Made by a program: the position numbers and the translations under genes | Source of the DNA: Amoebophrya sp. A120 | Taxonomy: Eukaryota; Sar; Dinophyceae; Syndiniales; Amoebophryaceae | DNA length: 64,000 bases | NCBI GenBank assembly: GCA_905178155.1 | Contig: CAJINV010000005.1 | Location: 8,471,591 to 8,535,590 of the forward strand | Direction: 5' to 3' | Shown here: positions 31,801 through 41,800 of the stretch, piece by piece | How positions within the stretch are numbered: the first letter of the stretch is position 1 | Layout: every line of letters begins with the position of its first letter | The notes under the pieces: generated by a model | Told to the model about the DNA's origin: nothing | The model's database searches: none | The model's input: the letters and a program-made list of their open reading frames with translations, nothing else

Positions 31801-34555
31801 TAGATCCACGGTACCCCGAGGGGCAGCGACCCGGGAGCAGAGGGCAGAACCTCGGGAATAAGCCGGTGAGGATGACGCGAGCAGATATATCGAATGCAAA
31901 ATGTTGACATCGTACTCCTCGTAGACTCATCGCAGTACAGCATGACAGATCTAGTTTCTTAGCTAGTTCAGCATTACAAATTCCATTTTTCGTTGTGGAA
32001 AAATTTGTGATGCTATTTCTACGTAGTGCGACCTTTTTGCACTGCATAAGACAGGATGATGGACAAATTCCGCTTGTTGAAGTCCAAAGTTTCCGACCAT
32101 CTCTTCCACCAGCCCGGGAAAATCGCGAACCAGTCACAGCAGGACGTAATAACCGCGCAGGAGAGAAACATTGAAAGAATGCAGTTCGACGGGGACGACT
32201 ATTACTCGCAGACCGCGATAAGACTCGCCGGGGTTCCGCCACCGTTGTACTTGCAGGGGAAATTCATAGAAGACGTCGGAGGAGGACCTGCTGCTTCGAA
32301 AAAAGAGGTGGATAATAGCAACATTCTCATCACAGCAGAAAACAACAACATCGACGCAAAAGGCGGACGGAACCGAAAGACCAGTAAAGACCGCGGCCGA
32401 TCCCAAGAAAACAAAAACCTCTCGCACATGAGGAAAGCGAACAAAAACGAGCATTTGGTGCCACTTATGCATTGCAAAAGCATCGTACTAGTATAAATTG
32501 CATTACAAGTTGACGTAGCATTACAAATTGAATTTGTATTGCGGATTTGCCTGAACAAAAAGATTTGTAATGCATAAACGCAATTAGTACGAGTACGATG
32601 CTTCTGCACAGGATACCGCTACCGGGTGGGTTTCAGGAACAGAGAAGCACAATAATCCGGATATGCTGTGCAAAAGTATCGTACTCGTATAAATGCAGGT
32701 CTTGCATTACAAATTTCTTTGTCAAGGCAAATCAGCATTACAAATTTTCTTTCTCATGCTGAGGAAATTTGTAATGCATTTATACGAGTACGATACTTTT
32801 GCACAGCATACCGGATGCAGGATAGCAAGGACACTATTGGGCGATCAAATGTGTACGATAACGCGCCGGTCGTGGAGACCAGAGGAGATCAAGCGAGGAG
32901 TGCCGAGGAACAGGAAGACTCCTTATGCATTGCAAAAGTATAATGTTCCTCGCGCTAGTAGAAATCGTTTCACCAATTTGATTAGCATGGAAAATGGAAT
33001 TTGTTGTGCGTGTTAGTGTACAAAGGTGATCATCTCTCATGCCTGATTGCCATTAGTACGAGTGCGATACTTTTGCGATCCATACTCCTTCGAATTCTAC
33101 AATGACGTCGATGCGACGTTTCAGCACGTGCGGAAAGGTATCAAATGCAAATAGGTCTGGGTCTGGAAACTTGTGATGCTGGCCGGAAAATCTTGAGGAC
33201 GTCCCAAGTGGTGGCCCTCGCATGACAAGTTTTTGAGCTGCTAGGTGTTGCGTGTTCAGCATGGCAACCTGTGTTTCCGCATGACAGAAAACTGGGACGC
33301 TTGGCTAACGCGCATGACAGACTTGAGAGTCATGCTGGCCGAGCATGACAAAGTCTGCACTCTTCCAGACGCAGAGAGATTTGCAATGCATAAAAGGAAG
33401 CAGCTCCTCTTCTAGCTCCTCGGCACGACACCAAGATACAGTCTCTTACCCCGCCAGCCAGTTTCTTGGACGAAACAAGACGCAGTTCCACCCGGGGCCA
33501 GACGCGCCAGTCTACGACCAGCCCCACATGTTCTCGCAGGACAGCTCGCAAGGCGTGTCGACAAGTACAACCGCTGGTAATCTTCATGCGAGAATCAATC
33601 CCGCGTCCATGCTCGGACCTAACGGCGGTTCCACTTCCACGTCCTCCCGCGCCACAAGGGTCGGGGTCTTTGGCAACCCGGGACCTGGACCCGCGTATTA
33701 CGACGTTGGCGGGGTGAAAGAGGAGGTGATTCTAGGCTCGGAAATGGTGAAGAAGAACTGGACGCATTCGGAACTCCGGGCGAAATCACCCTTGAAAAGG
33801 CGCATCGAGGCGTGCGGAGATAATGTGTTGGGGGAGAACGAATTATATCACAGGAAAAAGTGTTAACGTTAACGGAATTTGTGATGCAACAATGCATCGC
33901 AAAACGTGCCAGAATTTGTCGTGCATAGCATGCGTATTGGACTACATTTGTGATGCATGACTGTAATCTGTGAAAACCGTTAACGTATAACGCTTTTTCT
34001 TGTGATAGATTAAGGAAGATGTTCAAGAAAGCAAAAGCGAAAAACAAGCTGCAAACTGCGGAAGAGAAGTTTTGGCCGAAGCCAGGGGCTACAATACAGA
34101 ACACCAGTGCTAATAATTCTGCGAACCGCAGTCGGGCAAACAGTAAAGACAGTGCGTTTTCATCCTCCGGGAATAGCTCGGATGAAGGAGGGGGTAATGG
34201 TCCCCTGTTTTCCCGAAACAGCTCGAAAGTTTTACCAAGGATCCAGGAGAACGAGGAGTTATTTCCGTATGGAGGAGGAGGCGGGTTCGGTGCTGGTAGC
34301 GTCGAGGAAGAGAATTCGTCCATGGTGTTTCCACCAAATAATAACATCAGCGCACAGCATAACCATAACAATTCAACTTCATCTGTGCTGTCGCAATCCG
34401 AGGAAGATGAACAAACCTGGAACAAATACGTGGAGAACGGACTAGTCGTCGCAAAGGCGAAACCAAAAGCAAAGCAGCGGTACAAAATGCCCGCGGCGGC
34501 TACGAAAATGCAGACGCGGAACGCTGGTGGGGGATTGAATTCAGGGTTTTTGTAA
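25842..34555 (+). CDS. g10, large two-pass membrane protein (1,690 aa, 21 exons)
   Basis: Exons: 25842-26259, 26418-26983, 27211-27519, 27630-27831, 28048-28283, 28458-28787, 29040-29213, 29368-29439, 29662-29712, 29939-30194, 30296-30604, 30760-31015, 31278-31326, 31484-31606, 31767-31887, 32054-32465, 32621-32661, 32816-32923, 33090-33138, 33398-33845, 34013-34555. They total 5,073 nt, exactly 1,691 codons. Nineteen introns are introners; 30195-30295 is an ordinary GTATAG...ACAG intron. The N terminus has an RS-rich basic block (about 85-118), followed by coiled-coil-like Glu/Lys/Arg segments. Membrane spans lie near 746-768 (PLFVGIYAMIAGIYF) and 948-973 (GLCFALMLVLWKFWLWPLW). Between them is a Cys-rich stretch (about 786-945) likely facing the other side. 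The C-terminal region is Ser/Asn-rich with one SHIPPO-like PGPGPAYYD. No family is recognised. Pieces of it recur at 22995 and 36043. Confidence 0.82.
26260..26412 (-). mobile_element. Introner A (reverse), intron 1 of g10
   Basis: 153 bp, perfect TSD GAGGG. The interior reads opposite to the 8513 copy. Its removal joins YVKALRR to ENLSYVAQAI. Confidence 0.9.
26984..27205 (+). mobile_element. Introner D, intron 2 of g10
   Basis: 222 bp, perfect TSD ACGAG. The 5' end has drifted to TACGACAG. Its removal joins YMSRNE to KKIRELEKHE. Confidence 0.9.
27520..27624 (+). mobile_element. Short introner-like intron 3 of g10 with GT-AG ends
   Basis: 105 bp between perfect direct repeats GGTAC (27515-27519 and 27625-27629). 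Because the repeat itself supplies GT and the element end supplies A before G, the excised unit can be read as GT...AG (27516-27625). The TIRs are weak. Its removal joins YKTALLR to YTQWKSPV. Confidence 0.78.
27832..28042 (+). mobile_element. Introner C, intron 4 of g10
   Basis: 211 bp, perfect TSD CACGC. TIR TATCGTAAGAAAAAACTGTT pairs with AGCAGTTTTTTCTTGCGATA. Its removal joins LDNLST to PGDHHSDTV. Confidence 0.9.
28284..28452 (+). mobile_element. Introner A, intron 5 of g10
   Basis: 169 bp, forward orientation. Flanks ATCCT and CTCCC match 3/5. Its removal joins SSTENP to NLGIFTKEE. Confidence 0.82.
28788..29034 (+). mobile_element. Introner H, intron 6 of g10
   Basis: 247 bp, perfect TSD TGTAC. 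TIR TATGCCGTTCTCAGACGTTA pairs with TAACGTTTGGGAATCCCATA. Its removal joins VDKLY to RMDSMEQLQ. Confidence 0.9.
29214..29362 (+). mobile_element. Introner A, intron 7 of g10
   Basis: 149 bp, perfect TSD CGCTC, forward orientation. It sits directly before the first membrane span (RKKPLPL | LIRPLFVG). Confidence 0.92.
29440..29656 (+). mobile_element. Introner D, intron 8 of g10
   Basis: 217 bp, perfect TSD TGCGA. It sits directly after the first membrane span (TVPLR | EAEQAGRHF), so that span is a 72-nt exon of its own. Confidence 0.9.
29713..29933 (+). mobile_element. Introner C, intron 9 of g10
   Basis: 221 bp. Flanks ACTGC and ATTGC match 4/5. Its removal joins QWTNANC to RIWRFTDICS. Confidence 0.87.
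30605..30754 (-). mobile_element. Introner A (reverse), intron 11 of g10
   Basis: 150 bp, perfect TSD CCAGC. The interior is the complement of the 8513 type. Lies at the end of the second membrane span (WPLWIYQ | RYEDKRLEQ). Confidence 0.92.
31016..31272 (+). mobile_element. Introner B, intron 12 of g10
   Basis: 257 bp, perfect TSD TACCA. Its 3' half (from about 31152) is copied into g11 at 36043-36166. Its removal joins SKPSNY to HNKMLKASM. Confidence 0.92.
31327..31478 (+). mobile_element. Introner A, intron 13 of g10
   Basis: 152 bp, perfect TSD AGAGA, forward orientation. The same insertion with the same TSD is present in the copied fragment at 36221. Confidence 0.92.
31607..31761 (-). 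mobile_element. Introner A (reverse), intron 14 of g10
   Basis: 155 bp, perfect TSD TGGCG. Its removal joins NPFRVA to HNETIGGVN. Confidence 0.9.
31888..32048 (+). mobile_element. Introner A, intron 15 of g10
   Basis: 161 bp, forward orientation. Flanks AGATA and AGACA match 4/5. Its removal joins VRMTRAD to RMMDKFRLL. Confidence 0.85.
32466..32615 (-). mobile_element. Introner A (reverse), intron 16 of g10
   Basis: 150 bp. Flanks CCACT and CCGCT match 4/5. Its removal joins NEHLVPL to PGGFQEQRS. Confidence 0.87.
32662..32810 (+). mobile_element. Introner A, intron 17 of g10
   Basis: 149 bp, perfect TSD CCGGA, forward orientation. With the previous element it leaves a 41-nt exon. Confidence 0.92.
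32924..33084 (-). mobile_element. Introner A (reverse), intron 18 of g10; empty in the paralogue
   Basis: 161 bp, perfect TSD CTCCT. The copied fragment at 36673-36682 has the uninterrupted site GACTCCTTCG with a single CTCCT. Confidence 0.93.
33139..33392 (+). mobile_element. Introner B, intron 19 of g10; empty in the paralogue
   Basis: 254 bp, perfect TSD AAAGG. The copied fragment at 36722-36733 reads CGCAAAGGGAGC with one AAAGG. Confidence 0.93.
33846..34007 (+). mobile_element. Introner G, intron 20 of g10
   Basis: 162 bp. Flanks AATTA and GATTA match 4/5. Long TIR TATCACAGGAAAAAGTGTTA continues as ACGTTAACGG. It is the only member of this family in the window. Its removal joins LGENEL to RKMFKKAKA. 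Confidence 0.9.
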
Positions 34556-35369
34556 AAAGATATTTCTTTACGTTTACGATCTGTGGAACAGCTGCGAATT
34601 ATGCTGGTTTCAATTTTGACAATAAAGAACTTCTCTTTATTCAGTTTCAACAAATAGTTCACTGCCGTGATTTGACTTCCGTTTCCGTTTCAGAACTTGA
34701 ATCGCTGGATTATCTTGCAGGCACCGGCGGATGCTGGCTCTCTTCTAGCTGCACCGAAGCCGCCCAAGAGCGCTTGCTCGACACTGGTGGTGATTCTGAT
34801 TGTGAGGACCGATCTAAACATCAGTTCTTGAGAGAAGAAGTATTTCAATCAAATTTGAACTACAGGCGTAGAAGGGTAAGTTAGAAGTAGCTTCTTCCAC
34901 AGCAGCATCGTCGTGAAGATGCGTGTGTTCTTCGCGTTCGAACGCCCAACGAAGATTTTGTTGCTCTCTGTGGTGACACTGCCGCTTGTTTGTGCTCTTT
35001 TTTTTGTTCTGGCCCATTGTATCGTGACGGAGATCTTGTTGATCTTCACGGTCGCCCCCCGCAAGGATGATCAGGAGACGGAAACAATGGATCCTCCAAC
35101 CTACTTTCTACTTGTATGTAGAGAATGAAGACGAAAAGCAGGAGCATCTTCCTAGGTAGCTACTTAGTTGCTATCGCAGGTACTACAAACCATGTCCTTT
35201 ATTTGAAAAGGATTGGAATGATTTCATTTATGCATATGCACTAAAAAAGGCGGGTAGTATAGTTGCAAACGTCGATCCGGTTCTTGTTCCCATGTTGCCC
35301 GATCATCTCTTTTCCAACATAAATTTGATTTTCACGAAGAAAATTCTTCCCTTTTTCGAACAAACCACC
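34556..35369. other. g10-g11 spacer
   Basis: No gene is assigned. Two short open frames (34672-34884 and 34913-35128) lack support. Confidence 0.45.
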
Positions 35370-35458
35370 ATGTCTTGGAAGGACGCGTTTGGCCTGGCGC
35401 AGAAAGTGGTTAGTACGAGCCCCGACGTGTGCCAAGTAACGGTGAAAAACGCGACAGA

Positions 35459-35677
35459 TATGAGAGTGTACAACTCCCGCTCCCCCTCATTTGTCATGCA
35501 AAATTCCAAATCCACCCTCAGCCTGTTAGTAGTGTTTGCATGACAGATTCCGGAATCCAAAACAGCACTACAATCCTCTATGAATTTGCCATGCGAATAA
35601 AGCTGCATCTTTGCCAGCGCTTGTGTTGCTGTTCATGCAACACAAATGAGGGGGAGGAGGAGTTGTGCAGTCTCATA
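35459..35677 (+). mobile_element. Introner D, intron 1 of g11
   Basis: 219 bp, perfect TSD ACAGA. Its removal joins TVKNAT to EEYRLKVKSY. Confidence 0.9.
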
Positions 35678-35729
35678 ACAGAAGAGTACCGTTTAAAAGT
35701 GAAGTCCTACAATCGGCACGACGCGGTTG

Positions 35730-35991
35730 TATCAATTGCAAATATGTCTGGGTCTGGAAGGCGGCAACTTGTCATGGTAAATCTGAAGCATGCAAAAATC
35801 TGTGTTGCCTGAGTGCCAAAAGCTGTCCACTTTTGACCAAGTTGGAAGGGAGTTTCTCATGCAGGATAGACATGATAGGGATCTCACAGAAACTGTCATG
35901 CTAGGTCCTGCACTCCAGACGACATGGATCATATAAAAATCTGCATGACAAGTTTACAATTTTCCAGACCAAGACATTTTTGCAGTGCATA
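35730..35991 (+). mobile_element. Introner B, intron 2 of g11
   Basis: 262 bp, perfect TSD GGTTG, forward reference copy. Very similar to the copies at 36860 and 37495, suggesting recent spread or conversion. Confidence 0.92.
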
Positions 35992-36220
35992 GGTTGGGTT
36001 GTGGCACCACGCGGAGATGCAGTTAAAACCGGGGCAGTCTGACGGAAAAGGCAACACAGAGAGACGGAAAAGCCTGTCATGCTTGGCGGTGCATCACAGA
36101 GTACTATACTATTCACTGACTTGCATCACAACCTTCCAGACCACCCAGACGTATTTGCAATGCATATACCACAAGAAAATGCTGAAAGCGTCGATGAAGG
36201 GCTTGCTGTCACCAGAGAGA

Positions 36221-36375
36221 TATCCTGTGCAAAAGTATCGTACTCGTAGTAATTGTTCTTGCAGTCATGCATTACAAATTTTTTTCTTAATGTAAATCCA
36301 CATGACAAATTTTATTTCTCATGCTGAGGGAATTCGTCATGCATTTATACGAGTGCGATACTTGTGCAATGCATA
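36221..36375 (+). mobile_element. Introner A in the g10 copy
   Basis: 155 bp, perfect TSD AGAGA. Orthologous to 31327-31478, so this insertion predates the copying event. Confidence 0.9.
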
Positions 36376-36461
36376 AGAGAAGGCAGAACAAGGATGGAGA
36401 AAATGAGGAAATTAGTCTGGAAAACCAAGTCGCCGCACGGTCTCTGAACAACCCGGACACC

Positions 36462-36552
36462 ATATGCATTGCAAATATGTCCTCTGGGTCTGGAAGGTTG
36501 GAACTTGTAATGCTAGCTTTCCATACCTAGGAAACCTGTATTGCGTAAGCAA
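36462..36552 (+). mobile_element. Truncated introner B
   Basis: Only the 5' end is present (TATGCATTGCAAATATGTCC...), preceded by CACCA. It is joined directly to sequence matching g10 32812. The g10 site (CACCA at 31561-31565) carries no insertion. Confidence 0.8.
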
Positions 36553-36859
36553 CAAAAGTCGGATGCAGGATAGCAAGGACACTATTGGGCGGTCGAATGT
36601 GTACGACAACGCACCGGTCATGGACCAAGCCAGAGAAGATGATCGACAAGCGAGGAGTGCCGAGGAACAGGAAGACTCCTTCGAATTCTACAACGACGTG
36701 GATGCCACGTTTCAGCACGTACGCAAAGGGAGCAGCTCCTCTTCTAGCTCCTTCGCACGACAAGATACGGTCTCTTACCCCGCCAGCCAGTTTCTCGGGC
36801 GGAACAAGACGCAGTTTCACCCGGGACCCGACGCCCCGGTGTACGACCAACCCCACATG

Positions 36860-37124
36860 TATCAAATGTAAAAATGTCTGGGTCTGGACGAATGCAACTT
36901 GTCATGATAAATCTGAAGCATGAAAAAATCTGTGTTGCATGATTACCAAAAGTCGTCCAGTTTTGACCAAGTCGGGAGGGATTTTCTCATGCAGGATAGG
37001 CTGGCATGAGAGAGATCGCACAGAATCTGTCATGCTGTGTCCTGCATTCCAGACCTCATGGGTCATGGAAAATCTGCATGACAAGTTTACAATTTTCCAG
37101 ACCAAGACACTTTTGCAGTGCATA
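36860..37124 (+). mobile_element. Introner B with mismatched flanks
   Basis: 265 bp, full length, forward orientation. The left flank (ACATG) comes from the g10 copy and the right flank (GGTTG) from g11 exon 3. No TSD is shared, as expected if two B copies recombined. Confidence 0.88.
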
Positions 37125-37494
37125 GGTTGGGTTGTGGCACCACGCGGAGATGGAGTTGAAGCCGGGGCAGGAGTCTAGCCAATTCTCATAGGATTGCGCA
37201 TGACAGGTTCCGGAGCATCAAACCCCACTACAATCTGGCGAAATTTGTATTGCAGAAAGTGGAACGCTCTGCGAGTCTGTCATGCTCATCATGCAAGACA
37301 AATCTCAGATTCTATTGTATCGGATGTGATTTCCGCGACCGATGGGTTGTTTATGGCCATGAAGCAGTGTACCTCGATTCAGCTACAGGTTTGCGTGGAC
37401 CGGAATGCATTGTCGTATTATATATGATGACGATGGAACAAGACGAAAGAAGCCGGCTCGTTCCTGCGTCTGGCACAGCAACGCGCGGAACGAC

Positions 37495-37755
37495 TATCAA
37501 ATGGAAAAATGTCTGGGTCTGGAAGAATGCAACCTGTCACGCTAAATCTGAAGCATGCAAAAATCTGTGTTGCATGAGTGCCAAAAGCTGTCCACTTTCG
37601 ACCAAGTTGGGAGGGAGTTTCTCATGCAGGATAGGCATGAGAGAGACCTCACAGACTCTGTCATCCTAGGTCCCGCATTCCAGACCTCAAGGGTCATGGA
37701 AAATCTGCATGACAAGTTTACACTCTTCCAGACCCAGACACTTTTACAATCCATA
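37495..37755 (+). mobile_element. Introner B, last intron of g11
   Basis: 261 bp, perfect TSD ACGAC, forward orientation. Confidence 0.9.
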
Positions 37756-37868
37756 ACGACAAAACGTACACCATTTCCGAGCGGTTTGAGGTGGATTCTG
37801 ATTCTTGGTGGCCATCTGCGCGTGCGGGCAAGGGTAGTTCGGCCGAGCTTGAAGTTGTTGGATCATGA

Positions 37869-38839
37869 GAAACATGTGATAATGAACGAACTCCTTGCGA
37901 AGAAAGCGATTTGATGTTTAGCTTAGCCCGCCTTCGTACAGAGAGAAATGTCCTGTTCTTGAAGCGCTGTTTTTCATCATAAAAATGAAAATTATGAACT
38001 CCCTAGTAAATAATCTGCAGCCGAAGGGAGAACGCGAAGAACACAACTTACATGACAAAGTTTTTTACCTCTTGGTGGAGGTCACAAGAGCATCATGTTG
38101 CTACCTGGATGAAACCGAATTCTGTGTCTGGAGTTCCTGTGCTAGGGTCGCAAGTTTACTGGACAGCATCATCATGATAATGTCGGTCAAACTTACTAGT
38201 CGATTTTCACGAAGCTGCGTAGAGGTAGAAATATACAAAAAAAGGTTCTCCACCACTATCATTCGGTTAATATGATCGTGGCGTGATCTTCCCATTCATA
38301 TCTGATTCGGTTTGGTTTTTCATCGAAGAAGAAATTTATGCAGCAGCAGATTCTCGGTGACGGTGTGGTCGCTCTTCGCTTACTTCGGTGTGAATGAAGA
38401 TGTCTGCTTACTGCTTTATTTGTCCTCTCGGTTATTTTTCATCCGGATGTTAGGTGGATGCTTCGGTCGACCACACGGTCTGTGTGGAAATTCCACGCAG
38501 CGCAGTGCTGCTGTTGCCGCATGTCGCTGCTACTCGGGTAGTCTGTTTGATGTCCTAAGGACCACCTCCAAGAAGGGACGGAAAATGCAGTGGCAAATAC
38601 TTATGCGGCGATTGAAGATGTGCCATGGCCCAGACGTTTTGTACATTCATTAAGCAGCAGCTTGCCATGGAAATCTATTTTTGTATTTCTTCCTCGATTA
38701 TGTAGGATTCATCATCTTCGTACATTTTTACAACTTTTTTCGCCCTCCATTGATTCGCTAAAGACGGGCCTTTGTTGATAGGATGTGATTGGCCCTGGCG
38801 GCCAGCGGCTGGTCCCTGAGTTACAACTCCCAGCACAAG
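37869..38839. other. g11-g12 spacer
   Basis: No gene is assigned. An ACATGACAAAG motif near 38050 resembles the introner internal motif, but no TIR or TSD is found around it. Confidence 0.45.
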
Positions 38840-41800
38840 ATGATTTTAAAGCACGGACGAGGAAATTGTGCCGCGGGGCAGTACTACATCGGTAGTAGAA
38901 GACCATTACAACACGGAAGGATATTGAACGACAAATCCGAGGATGTTATGGAGATCTCCTCCCTGTTTGTCCCGCCACGGAAGATAATCGCGAGCAGGCG
39001 GGGTTTCATGGTGCAGCTTTTGTCCTCGCGCATCATATTTGCCCTGCTTGTAGTAGTTCTTCCCACACTGCAAATCGGATGTGATGATTGGAAACAAGTA
39101 GCCAATGCTGTCACGATCCTGACCAGCAGGGCAGGAGAAGCCTCTACAACTTCCAGTAGATCATCATTCTCCGAGGAAAGCGAACAAGTCACCGCGTACG
39201 AACAGAAAAACACCAACGGGACTAAATCGCCGTTGATGTCGACGAAGAGTTTAATAAGCTCTTGGGAAAGCGATAGCGAAAGACAAAGTAGAGATGAACG
39301 TGAAGCTGCGACGTCACCTCTTGACAACATTAAAAGCAGCCTGCTCCAGCAGCAGGGGGCTGGGAACACCGCACTTCAACAAGCCGCGATTGAGCAAATC
39401 AGGACCGGCGTTGACCCGAACCTGTATGAATGGACGGAGAACGGCTACTGTTCCTGCCAAGGAAACTTCTGCCCGACGCGCTTCGCCAATGGTTTCGGCG
39501 GTCCGCTTGGTTTCGCGAATTGCCAACGCAATTGCACAGAAAACCCCGCATGTATGGGATTTGCCTACTCAGGGAACTGTGTGTACTCCGTCCAGCACAA
39601 ACTGGTCGACGGCGTCATCGGTCCAGACGGTGATGCGTTTTTAGCTGGCCCGCTTTTGTCTGATCCTATGAACCGTTTGCGGGGGGATGAGACAGGCGAC
39701 GACTGTATTGTGAGGAAAAATCCCCCCTCCCCATGTCGAGAAGGAGACTTGTGATGCTGATTTGTGACCACACAGCAGCTCTGTCTTGCATATGGGGCAA
39801 ATGGGATCCGTTTAGCGCATTTCACCGCCAATCTGTGATGCGGTTTTACATACTGCAAAGGTGTCTGCCATGCCTAAGTCCTAGCCTGCTGCATGCCCAA
39901 TCAGGCTCAGGAATTGCCTGTCCAAGCGCCTTCTGCACTACAGCGGTGATTTGTGTACAGAAATCCAGCAACAGAAATTTCCTTTTTTCTATGGGGTGGG
40001 AGCTTTTTTCACTTTGATAGACTGGACCAAAAGACTCCGCATGGCAACGTGGATAAGATACGGCTGCGTGCGAAAAATATTAAAGCCGGAAACTGCTTCA
40101 ACCTCTCGGAGCCCCCAAGCGGAGCAGGCCCTTGTAAGCAAGTACCGCTCGGTCGTCGCGTTTCAGGGCCTCTGCGGATGCGGGCCGCTCAGCGTATGCA
40201 AAACGAAACGCTTCGCGCACCTCGGCCTGCACTCGTCACAGCTAGACTGCGAGCGGCTATGCGAGGAAGACCGGAACTGTGCGGCTTATCAATTTGGCGT
40301 GGTGTCGGAAGCGCTTGGGCGGTACCACCCGCTATCCCGCGAAAAAACTGTTTCACTGTGATGGTTTTGCAAGATTCGCATGACAAGTTTGCTACACATG
40401 ACACAGAAAATTTGCCATGCGCTTTTCCCAAGGGAAAACACGCTTAAAAATCCATTGTGTTGCAGGTGTAGCAAGACAAACCCTTTGGTGTTTCGTTCTC
40501 TGCATCACAGGTTCACAGTGAAACAGTTTTTTCTTGCGATACCCGCATGGCCTGAACTACAACGCAAAAATTGCTGGAACGTGTCGCCTATCCTGTGCAA
40601 AAGTATCGCACTCGTATTGCAATCATGCGTTACAAATCTTTTTCTCAAGCTAATCAGCATTACAAATTTTATTTCTCATGCTGAGGAAATTTGTAATGCA
40701 TTTGTACGAGTAGGAGTACGATACTTTTGCAGTTCATATCGCCTGTATGAGTCCACGTGGAACAGCCAGACAAGTACCGTGAGTGCGCCCGACCGAGCCT
40801 TTGGGCCGTATGAGATTTACAACACTCCTACGAGAGTGGTGCACAACTCCTCCTCCCTCTCGTCAATTGTCATGCAAAATCCCAAATCTTCCAGTTGGTG
40901 CCTTGTGGCACTCTTTCCATGACAAATTTCAGAAGTCCAAAGAGTACTACACTCGGCGCGTGAAGTTGTCATGCACAAGCTCCACGCGTGGTGGTGGTTG
41001 TGGTGCTGTTCATGCTATACAAATGAGGAGGAGGGGGAGTCCGTTGTGCGCTCTCATAGCCCCAGCGGGGACCTGGTACTCAGATGTGAACGAGGACAAT
41101 TATCCTACGTAAAAACGTCCCCACACCATAGTCAAGATGGGAAATCTGCAAGACAAATCTCCAAGAAGTTCTGGGAGTTCTGCATGACAAGTTTCCATCT
41201 GCAGTGTAGTGCTGGTTAGCAAGGAAAGCCGCATGAGAAAGCCATTTACTCATCCTGTTTACAGCATTACAAATTCCAAAACACGACTGGGGATGCCTCT
41301 CAAGGAGATGTGCACTACAAATATTCCTGTCATTGCGCATTTGCATGACAACTCTGGGGTGGGGATGTTTTTCCTCAGAATAACAATGTTTTCATGTTTC
41401 CGAGAAAAACCGACGACGACGGGAAGGTGCTAGAAATCGACAACTTTTTATCCCACGAAAAAAGTGGTACAGTTACACATCTGCTGTAACTTCAGCATCA
41501 CAAGTTTCCTCTGCATGACAGAGAAAACTTGCAATGCAAAGATCATGAGGGAAAACAGGAAGGAAACGAGGCTCCAAAGCATTTCCTGCATGAGAAAGGT
41601 TGTCTGTGTTGCCGGTCTTGCATGACAATGTGTAACTGTAACACTTTTTTCTCCCCATACTTTTCTCCAGTGGAGGACTTTTGGTGGGTTAACGAATTCT
41701 GCATGAAGAAAATGCCTGCGGGTACTACAGGATATGCATTGCAAATATGTCTGGGTCCTCGTCTGGAAGAATGAAGCCTGTCATGCGAAATCTGGATCAC

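Larger units (their letters stand above)
36043..36859 (+). repeat. Rearranged copy of g10 3' exons
   Basis: Begins inside the g10 intron-12 introner (matching 31152 onward). It contains the exon MLKASMKGLLSP, the A introner with TSD AGAGA and the exon ending NNPDT. It then skips to g10 32816 (GMQDSKDTIGRSNVYDNAP) and ends at QPHM, g10 33530. It lacks the g10 introns at 32924 and 33139. Confidence 0.9.
35370..37868 (+). pseudogene. g11, gene disrupted by a copied g10 segment
   Basis: The start is clear: MSWKDAFGLAQKVVSTSPDV from ATG 35370, exons 35370-35458 and 35683-35729, then exon 3 from 35997 (GLWHHAEMQLKPGQ). From about 36043 to 36859 the sequence is copied g10. At 37130 a second version of exon 3 appears (GLWHHAEMELKPGQE). 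A plausible later exon around 37312-37430 reads FYCIGCDFRDRWVVYGHEAV and ...GPECIVVLY. Next comes either DDDGTRRKKPARS after a 2-base frame change at a TATATA run, or a less protein-like continuation. The last exon, after the B introner, ends near 37868 (frame KTYTISERFEVDSDSWWP) or 37914 in the other frame. No family is recognised. I read it as a broken or recently rearranged gene. Confidence 0.5.

Noticed and set aside
40025-40140. Alternative frame in g12 exon 2 with GNCFNLSEPPSGAGPCKQ
   Set aside because: It looks protein-like but does not continue into the second Cys module; the other frame does and gives the exact codon total. An indel here cannot be fully excluded.
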